A stretch of 59,332 nt of DNA, from the NCBI GenBank assembly GCA_017996375.1, contig JAGOHC010000003.1, positions 1-59,332 of the forward strand, written 5' to 3'. Source of the stretch: Saprospiraceae bacterium. GTDB lineage: Bacteria; Bacteroidota; Bacteroidia; Chitinophagales; Saprospiraceae. Below are positions 53,706 to 59,332 of the stretch, piece by piece (the stretch's first letter is position 1; every line of letters begins with the position of its first letter). Under the pieces are notes generated by a model. The model worked only from the letters and a program-made list of their open reading frames with translations. It did not search any database and had not been told where the DNA came from. Both the position numbers and the translations under genes were made by a program.

Positions 53706-54170
53706 GAAATGATGATAAATAAATTGGCGATAGAAGCGTCATTGGTGGGTAAATGTACCACAAAAAGGCAAGATTATAGCAGGTAGTCGGCATCAATTTT
53801 TTACACAAAGCGAATAATATTCTTTTTTGTTATAGTAAAAAAGAATATGCAATAAAAATTATGTCACAAAAAAATACAAATTAAAATAAAATGTTATATG
53901 TTATTGAAACATTGATAATATACCGCAAAAAGATAATACGTTTTGTGTTGATTTAAAATGCTTTCAGGATATAAAAGATGCTTGGATATTTAATTTTTTA
54001 TAAACTGTTGGTAATTAATTATTTATATTTTTAATATCATAAAGCAATCAAAATGTTAATAACTTTTTTTGCAGGACATTGATGTACACTTTAAATTAAT
54101 TTTTCTACATTTACGAAGAATTAGAACAATTTTTATCCATAAATTGCAAAACGCAGTAATTATACACACT
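53706..54170. other. AT-rich intergenic region between purS and the TPR gene
   Basis: These 465 bases are strongly AT-rich and contain no convincing gene. They hold a perfect 12-bp inverted repeat (53817-53848) and, near the TPR gene, only a weak -7 box (TACATTTA). The reading frame from 54069 was not accepted because it adds 34 residues unlike the rest. Confidence 0.55.
53817..53848. repeat. Perfect 12-bp inverted repeat ATATTCTTTTTT/AAAAAAGAATAT
   Basis: Arms at 53817-53828 and 53837-53848 enclose an 8-base loop GTTATAGT. It stands between divergent genes and could be a protein-binding site or a weak hairpin. Confidence 0.7.
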
Positions 54171-55544
54171 ATGAATTCACTTGTTTTTGAGTATGAGGCG
54201 ATGTCACAAAAGGGAACGGTAGCATTCTTCGAGAAAACGGCATTTTGGCAAATTATCAACCATTACGAGAAGGTAAAGAATTTTGACAAATGCATCGAGG
54301 TGCTAAACATTGCCACACAACAACATAACTTCTGCTCCGAGTTCTTCCAACACAAAGCATCTTTGCTTTTGCGAAGCAACAGGTTAGATGAAGCACTGCA
54401 AGCACTAACTACTGCCGAAGCACTATCGCCAAACGATAGTGAGTTACAGCATCTTCGCATCGAAATTCTCACCGCTATGCACTGCTTCGAAGAAGCTTTA
54501 GCATTAGCTAACCAAAAAATAGGCTCGTTAGGTACTGCCGACGAGAGCGATTTTCAGGCTCACACGGCAAACATCTACGAGCACGTAGGTGCATTTGATG
54601 AAATGTTTGACGACCTCGCCGAAACACTACTGTTGAATGGCGAAAATACCGAAGCCTTAGAAAAAATTGGTGTCGCCACTGAGTTCTCCGGTCGCTATGA
54701 AGATAGCATCATACTACACAAAACACTGCTCGATAACCACCCGTATTCTTATTTGGCATGGTATAATTTAGGTACAGCCTATGCTCGCATTGAACAACAC
54801 AACAAAGCCGTAGAAGCCTATGAGTTTGCCATGGTAATCACCGGAAAAAATGAGTTTGCCTTCCGCGATTGTGCGGAATCGTACATACAGATAAAAAATT
54901 ATGCAAAAGCGCTGCGTTGCTACGAAGAATTGTTGGAACACCACGATGTAGATAGCGACCTTCTCATGCGAATAGGTTTTTGCTATGAGCAACTTCAACA
55001 ATATAAATTAGCCAAAGCGTTTTATGCTAAAGCATTACAGTTTGATGACGGCAACGCAGAAGCACACTATTTGCTTGGACAGATGTTGTTTCATGACAAT
55101 GCGTTGGAGAGTGCAGCAACATCGTATCGCAGAGCAATTGAGTATGATGACCGCAACGAAAAATATCACGTAGCCTTGGCAAATGTGTGCTATCAGATGG
55201 GCGACCTTGAAGCAGCAGAAGCGGCTTATTGGAAAGCTACCGAAGTAGCCCCTGACGAGTACTCCTGCTGGTTGGCATTAGCCGATTTTTTATATAACAA
55301 CAAGCGAAGCAATGACGCGATAGAAGTGTTAGATGAAGGGTATGCCTACGCCTGTGCCGTAGAGTTGCTCTATACAAAAATTATGTACCAATTTGCCAAC
55401 GGCAAAAGAAAAGAGGCATTATTGGCATTACAAGAAGTTTTGCTAGATGATTTTGATACACACACAGCACTTTTTGAAATGGCACCTGAACTGCGCCAAG
55501 ATGCAGATGTATTAGCCACTATTGCTGCGTATCAAGAGGGATAA
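54171..55544 (+). CDS. Tetratricopeptide repeat protein
   Basis: The 457-residue protein is built of about ten TPR-like helix pairs with recurring Ala, Leu and Gly positions (e.g. FEEALALANQKI, YLAWYNLGTAYARIEQHNKAVEAYEFA, AEAHYLLGQMLFHDNALESAATSYRRAIEYD). No signal peptide or enzymatic domain is visible, so it is probably a cytoplasmic scaffold. The ATG at 54171 gives MNSLVFEYEA; an upstream ATG at 54069 is less likely. A terminator follows the stop. Confidence 0.85.
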   Translation: MNSLVFEYEAMSQKGTVAFFEKTAFWQIINHYEKVKNFDKCIEVLNIATQQHNFCSEFFQHKASLLLRSNRLDEALQALTTAEALSPNDSELQHLRIEILTAMHCFEEALALANQKIGSLGTADESDFQAHTANIYEHVGAFDEMFDDLAETLLLNGENTEALEKIGVATEFSGRYEDSIILHKTLLDNHPYSYLAWYNLGTAYARIEQHNKAVEAYEFAMVITGKNEFAFRDCAESYIQIKNYAKALRCYEELLEHHDVDSDLLMRIGFCYEQLQQYKLAKAFYAKALQFDDGNAEAHYLLGQMLFHDNALESAATSYRRAIEYDDRNEKYHVALANVCYQMGDLEAAEAAYWKATEVAPDEYSCWLALADFLYNNKRSNDAIEVLDEGYAYACAVELLYTKIMYQFANGKRKEALLALQEVLLDDFDTHTALFEMAPELRQDADVLATIAAYQEG

Positions 55545-55570
55545 ATTTTTTAGTGTATTAAGGGTATATT

Positions 55571-55608
55571 AATGGGGAATCGGTACACGAGCATCCCCAT
55601 TATTTTTT
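55571..55608 (+). terminator. Rho-independent terminator after the TPR gene
   Basis: Stem AATGGGGA (55571-55578)/TCCCCATT (55594-55601) with a 15-base loop, followed by a T-rich run (55602-55609). It lies 26 bases after the stop of the TPR gene. Confidence 0.75.
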
Positions 55609-55616
55609 TATCTTTG
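55609..55616 (+). promoter_or_regulatory. -7 promoter box TATCTTTG of the LptF/LptG gene
   Basis: TATCTTTG abuts the terminator and lies 11 bases before the ATG at 55628, so the leader would be very short, about 4-6 bases. There is no clear TTG at -33. Confidence 0.6.
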
Positions 55617-55627
55617 CCCCGAATTTT

Positions 55628-56752
55628 ATGCAAGCCATCTTACGCAATATTCTCTCCGCCTTTCGTTTAGGCATCATTGATTGGTATATCATCAAAAAAT
55701 ACCTGAGTACGTTTTTTTTTACTGCACTCCTTTTCACACTCATTGCCGTTACGATAGATTTTAGTGACAAGGTTGAAGATTTTATCGAAGAACCCGTTAC
55801 CAAATGGCAGATTATCAAGGAATATTACGGAGGTTTTATCCCTCACATTAACGGGTTGCTTTGGCCTCTATACGCTCTCATTGCTGTCATCTTTTTCACA
55901 TCCCGTTTAGCTTTCAACTCCGAAATAATTGCTATATTCGGAGCGGGCGTTAGCTTTCGCCGATTGATGCGCCCATATATCGTGAGTGCCAGCGTACTCA
56001 TGCTCATACACCTATTCAGCAGTCATATATTAATCCCTTACGGAAACAAATCGCGCCTAAATTTTGAGTATAAATACGTCTATAAACATAGTGATAAAGG
56101 CAAAAAAAATGATATGCACATGTTTATCAGTCCCGATACAAAAGTGTATGTCAAATATTACAGTAAAACGGATTCTATTGCACGCGACTTTCGTTTAGAA
56201 ACTATCAAAAACAACCGATTGGTCTATTATCTCAAGGCAGAGGAAGCCAAGTGGGTTGATAGTACGCAAAAATGGCGACTCAAAGATTATGAAATTCATA
56301 CCTTCGATGGCGTTAAGGAATCATTGCAAGTTGTACATGATGTACCCAAAGATACGGCTATTGCCCTGCGTCCGGACGATTTTGTGCGCTACAATAACCA
56401 AAAAGAAATGCTTACTACACCGGAGTTGCTCCGCAACATTGCCATCGAACAGCAACGCGGGCTTGCCAACTCTAAAGTATATAGCATCGAAATACATCGC
56501 CGCACAGCAGACGTATTTACAATACTCATACTCACACTGATAGGCATGGCAGTAGCGGCACGCAAAGTGCGCGGAGGCATGGGCTTGCATCTGGCGATAG
56601 GCATATCGTTAGGAGCGTTATTTATTTTTATGTCTAAAGTATCCATCACCTTTGCCATCAGCAACAGCATACCACCATTGTTAGGCGTATGGATTCCGAA
56701 CATTGTTTTCGCAATCATCGCCTATTGGTTGGCATCGCGCGCGCAGCAATGA
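55628..56752 (+). CDS. LptF/LptG-family permease (lipopolysaccharide export)
   Basis: The 374-residue protein has the YjgP/YjgQ layout: N-terminal helix pair with DWYIIKKYLSTFFFTALLF, transmembrane helices near 20-45, 75-100 and 115-140, a periplasmic beta domain (about 145-270), and C-terminal helices including IEIHRRTADVFTILILTLIGMAVAARK. It forms the inner-membrane part of the LPS transport machine with LptB and LptC. Whether it is LptF or LptG cannot be settled; the GMAVAARKVRGGMG helix favours LptG slightly. Confidence 0.87.
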   Translation: MQAILRNILSAFRLGIIDWYIIKKYLSTFFFTALLFTLIAVTIDFSDKVEDFIEEPVTKWQIIKEYYGGFIPHINGLLWPLYALIAVIFFTSRLAFNSEIIAIFGAGVSFRRLMRPYIVSASVLMLIHLFSSHILIPYGNKSRLNFEYKYVYKHSDKGKKNDMHMFISPDTKVYVKYYSKTDSIARDFRLETIKNNRLVYYLKAEEAKWVDSTQKWRLKDYEIHTFDGVKESLQVVHDVPKDTAIALRPDDFVRYNNQKEMLTTPELLRNIAIEQQRGLANSKVYSIEIHRRTADVFTILILTLIGMAVAARKVRGGMGLHLAIGISLGALFIFMSKVSITFAISNSIPPLLGVWIPNIVFAIIAYWLASRAQQ

Positions 56753-56944
56753 TGTTTTTGTGTTATCGCAGTGTTTTGCGTTGTCCTTTCGAACTGCCAA
56801 TAATAAAAAACTTAAAAGCAGTTGTTAATTAATAAAAAGCGAGAAACATAGAATACAACATCAATAAACTAAAATTGTCGAAGCAAGAATTTAATCCTAT
56901 ATTTACTCGCTAATAGTTTTATCAAATCACCTAAATTCTTTAAA

Positions 56945-57682
56945 ATGAAGAAATTAATTATCGCAATAGTTGTTATGTTGCTGGGGCAGCTCATCGTAAC
57001 AGCACAAGATTTTCAAAAGCCTTTTGAAACATTTACCGGTAAGACACCTTCTTATGTTTATTTGGAAGACGGTACAGAGTTAGAAGGCGAGCTAATAGAT
57101 CTCGACCGCAAAAAAGGACTTATCAAAGAAGTTACAATCAAAGACAAAACCGGCAAAAAAATAATCCTCAAGCCCGAAAAAATCAAATACATGTACTTGC
57201 CACCGAATGGCTTATCCAAATTAGTTCAGGTGTCAGAACGTATGGATGACATAACCATAACTAAATTGGAAAATCGCTCCGTAATTGACGATGCGAAAAT
57301 TAATGCCGGGTACGCCTATTTTGAAAAATCGGAGGTGATGATTAAGAAGGACAAACTTGTGTTGTTATTGCAATTAGTGAACCCATCCTTTGCAAGCCGC
57401 ATTAAAGTGTTTTTTGATCCGTATGCCACTGAAACCGGCGGAGTTTCCGTAATGGGTGTTCCGGTAAAGAGTAGCGATGATAAGTCGTATTATGTCAAAA
57501 AAGGCGATGATGTTGCTTTTCGCCTGTACAAAAAAGATTACGACGAAAATTACCAAAAGCTGTTTGGCGACTGCTCAAAGTTTTATAATAAAAACAAAAA
57601 AGTAGGCAAGTGGAGCGACTTCAGCGAAACAATTTTTAACTATACCAAAGATTGCACAACGGACGTTGAAACTAAAAAATAA
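56945..57682 (+). CDS. Secreted protein of unknown function
   Basis: The 245-residue protein has a signal peptide ending near VTAQ (residue 21). The mature part is Lys- and Asp-rich and mostly beta-strand in pattern, with SYVYLEDGTELEGELIDLDRKKG near the start, which recalls small SH3-like or Sm-like 'DGTxxxGxI' segments. No catalytic residues are seen. Homologues are probably limited to the phylum. It stands alone between the LptF/LptG gene and the flavin reductase-like gene. Confidence 0.7.
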   Translation: MKKLIIAIVVMLLGQLIVTAQDFQKPFETFTGKTPSYVYLEDGTELEGELIDLDRKKGLIKEVTIKDKTGKKIILKPEKIKYMYLPPNGLSKLVQVSERMDDITITKLENRSVIDDAKINAGYAYFEKSEVMIKKDKLVLLLQLVNPSFASRIKVFFDPYATETGGVSVMGVPVKSSDDKSYYVKKGDDVAFRLYKKDYDENYQKLFGDCSKFYNKNKKVGKWSDFSETIFNYTKDCTTDVETKK

Positions 57683-57838
57683 TTTTTGTCCGCATAGCAT
57701 ATCGTATGGCGCATAATTAGAATATTTTTTAAAGTAAGTGGTTCAGGGTTTATCCTTCGCATAAGAATAACTATCTTCGTACATCGGTTGCGAATGGCCG
57801 ATTGAGCCACCGCCTACCGTTTTGTATAAATAAAAATT

Positions 57839-58738
57839 ATGCTGACGATAAATCCTGCCGCTATTGCCACAAAAGATTTGCACCAATTTATATTAGGTGC
57901 AGTATCGCCGCGCCCCATTGCCTTTGTGAGTACTATGAACAACAACGGCGAACCCAACCTCGCACCCTTTAGTTTTTTTAATGCGTTCAGTTCTAATCCA
58001 CCTATCTTGGTATTCTCTGCGAATCGCCGGGTAGAAGGGAATACTACCAAAGATACCCTGCATAACATTGAGCAGAATGGAGAGTGCGTTATCAATGTGG
58101 TTAGCTATGATATTGTCCGGCAAATGAGCCTCACGAGTGTAGAGTTTCCGCCGGAGGTAAATGAATTTATAAAAGCAGGATTTACGCCAATCCTTTCCGA
58201 AGTAGTGCATCCATTTCGGGTGAAGGAATCGCCAGTGCAATTAGAGTGCAAGGTACAGCAGATATTGCCGTTGGGTACTGGTGGTGGCGCGGGGCATCTC
58301 ATCATTTGTCATGTAGAACGTATGCACATCAGCGAAGCAGTATTGGATGAAAAGCAGCAGCGTATTGACCCTCACAAAATTGACCTCGTAGGGCGTATGG
58401 GCAGATTCTATTATGCGCGTGCGAGTGGTGATGCTGTGTTTGAAGTAGTGCAACCAGTACTGCCAGTATGTATCGGCTTCGACCAGTTGCCGGAAGTCAT
58501 CAGGCAAAGCGATATTTTTACGGGGAATAATTTAGGATTGTTGGCATCACTCATACAACCGCCTGCCGAAGAAGAAGTGCGGGCATTTGCTGCCCAAGAT
58601 GCTACCGTACAACAGATATTGCAGCAGTCGTCCGGCGTGGTTGTAGCATTGCAACGCTATGCTAAGCATTGGCTCGATGATAACAATCTGCTTATCGGCG
58701 CAAAGCTGGCTTATCTAAGCAGTTATATTAAGAAATGA
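57839..58738 (+). CDS. Flavin reductase-like FMN-binding split-barrel protein
   Basis: The 299-residue protein has the flavin reductase domain in the first 200 residues: GAVSPRPIAFVSTMNNNGEPNLAPFSFFNAFSSNPP (shortened: SPRPIAFVST, NLAPFSFFNAFS), KDTLHNIEQNGECVINVVS and KESPVQLECKVQQ. The C-terminal 90 residues are helical and of unknown role. Flavin reductase-like proteins reduce FMN or bind flavin; the exact substrate is unknown. The only promoter candidate is TATCTTCG at 57772, one mismatch. Confidence 0.86.
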   Translation: MLTINPAAIATKDLHQFILGAVSPRPIAFVSTMNNNGEPNLAPFSFFNAFSSNPPILVFSANRRVEGNTTKDTLHNIEQNGECVINVVSYDIVRQMSLTSVEFPPEVNEFIKAGFTPILSEVVHPFRVKESPVQLECKVQQILPLGTGGGAGHLIICHVERMHISEAVLDEKQQRIDPHKIDLVGRMGRFYYARASGDAVFEVVQPVLPVCIGFDQLPEVIRQSDIFTGNNLGLLASLIQPPAEEEVRAFAAQDATVQQILQQSSGVVVALQRYAKHWLDDNNLLIGAKLAYLSSYIKK

Positions 58739-58789
58739 TTAAGATTTTCGTTTTGATAAAAATCGTTTTCTTCTACTATAAATATGTAT

Positions 58790-58797
58790 TATTTTTG
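58790..58797 (+). promoter_or_regulatory. -7 promoter box TATTTTTG of the DUF962 gene
   Basis: TATTTTTG matches TAnnTTTG and lies 32 bases before the ATG at 58830. No TTG at -33 was found. Confidence 0.5.
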
Positions 58798-58829
58798 TGG
58801 AAAGCAGAAACTAAAACGTTATTAAAATT

Positions 58830-59165
58830 ATGACAAAGCAATATAAAACCTTGAAGGAGTTTTATCCATATTATTTAACCGAACACCAAAACGCCACCAG
58901 CAGAACCTTACACTTTATCGGCACAGGTTTGTTTATCGCTATCGTGTTATATGCTGTTTGGACGCGTACCTTCAGTTGGCTATGGTTTAGTCCGCTTGTT
59001 GGGTATGGCTTCGCATGGGTGGGGCACTTTTTCTTTGAAAAAAATAAACCTGCAACATTCACTTATCCGCTACTAAGTTTAGCATCTGACTTTATCATGT
59101 TTTGGCACATACTCACAGGGCAATTTGCCCAAAAAATGCAGGAAGCAAAAAAGACGCGCCAGTAG
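58830..59165 (+). CDS. DUF962 / Mpo1-like membrane protein
   Basis: The 111-residue protein has FYPYYLTEHQNATSRTLHFIGT at the start, WVGHFFFEKNKPATF in the middle and SDFIMFWHILTG near the end, which define the DUF962/Mpo1-like family. Yeast Mpo1 is a dioxygenase that shortens 2-hydroxy fatty acids, using the conserved His residues (HFIGT, GHFFFEKN). Three to four hydrophobic segments are predicted. The bacterial role is probably similar, in lipid alpha-oxidation, but this is inferred. Confidence 0.88.
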   Translation: MTKQYKTLKEFYPYYLTEHQNATSRTLHFIGTGLFIAIVLYAVWTRTFSWLWFSPLVGYGFAWVGHFFFEKNKPATFTYPLLSLASDFIMFWHILTGQFAQKMQEAKKTRQ

Positions 59166-59273
59166 CAAATGCCTAGCACACTTTATCACATTGGATTTTG
59201 ACTATCTACAAAGCAATGACTATAATTATAGTAATTACACGATTATCATATTATAAAAATTAAATATTTGATT

Positions 59274-59332
59274 ATGAAAAGAATGTTTACATTGGGATTA
59301 TTCATGCTAATGGGTATAATGGCTCAGGCGCA
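59274..59332 (+). CDS. Start of a secreted protein, cut by the window edge
   Basis: An ATG at 59274 begins MKRMFTLGLFMLMGIMAQA, a signal peptide with a cleavage site after AQA. Only 19 residues are in the window. The rest and the function are unknown. Confidence 0.65.
   Translation, partial: MKRMFTLGLFMLMGIMAQA

Noticed and set aside
54069-54170. N-terminal extension of the TPR protein
   Set aside because: The 34 extra residues are basic and unlike the repeat domain; the ATG at 54171 gives a natural start.

Overview
The window looks like chromosome from a member of the Bacteroidota. Many genes are preceded by the phylum's -7 promoter box TAnnTTTG, some with a TTG about 20 bp further upstream. 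Several secreted proteins end in a type IX secretion (T9SS) C-terminal sorting domain. Start codons rarely have a Shine-Dalgarno sequence. A close relationship to Chitinophagales or Saprospirales is possible but cannot be settled by reading alone. I saw no tRNA, rRNA, CRISPR array or complete insertion sequence.

Layout. Bases 1-9000 hold mostly core genes: the 3' end of an unknown gene, a bidirectional terminator, folB with a fused cysteine-rich domain, two lipoproteins, prfA, a Fur-family regulator with aroE, lpdA, a VIT1/CCC1-type transporter, a 5'-truncated AlbA/HATPase-type gene and fbp. Bases 9000-12000 hold the chaperone pair grpE-dnaJ and a GT9 glycosyltransferase. Bases 12025-24128 are the most unusual part: one 3834-residue NRPS/PKS megasynthase overlapped by its own Sfp-type phosphopantetheinyl transferase. 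Its domain order is A-PCP-sulfotransferase-KS-AT-ACP-aminotransferase-C-A-PCP-TE. By family logic it should load an amino acid, extend it with a malonate unit, transaminate the beta-keto group, join a second amino acid (the code resembles glycine) and release the product. That suggests a small peptide with a beta,gamma-diamino acid, possibly sulfated.

Bases 24131-25729 encode a secreted fusion of a c-type haem domain and a copper monooxygenase-like domain. Next come the cell-shape operon mreB-mreC-mreD-mrdA (without rodA), a PDZ protein, mfd, an isolated paaA and a DEAD-box RNA helicase with a long leader. Bases 38669-43391 contain a secreted M43-like metalloprotease, a DNA glycosylase with an OmpA-type protein, and a pterin dehydratase overlapping an aminotransferase. 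A 973-base gap at 43392-44364 has a promoter-like box and a cluster of hairpins and may encode a structured RNA.

Bases 44365-59332 contain a TMTC-like membrane TPR protein, a YgjP-type metallopeptidase, a lipoprotein, a cobalamin adenosyltransferase, a phosphoesterase, an SRPBCC/GyrI-like protein, a LysM glucosaminidase, purS-rsmI, a TPR protein, an LptF/LptG permease, a secreted unknown, a flavin reductase-like protein, a DUF962/Mpo1-like protein and the start of another secreted protein. Apart from the megasynthase locus, the gene content is typical housekeeping and envelope biology of this phylum.
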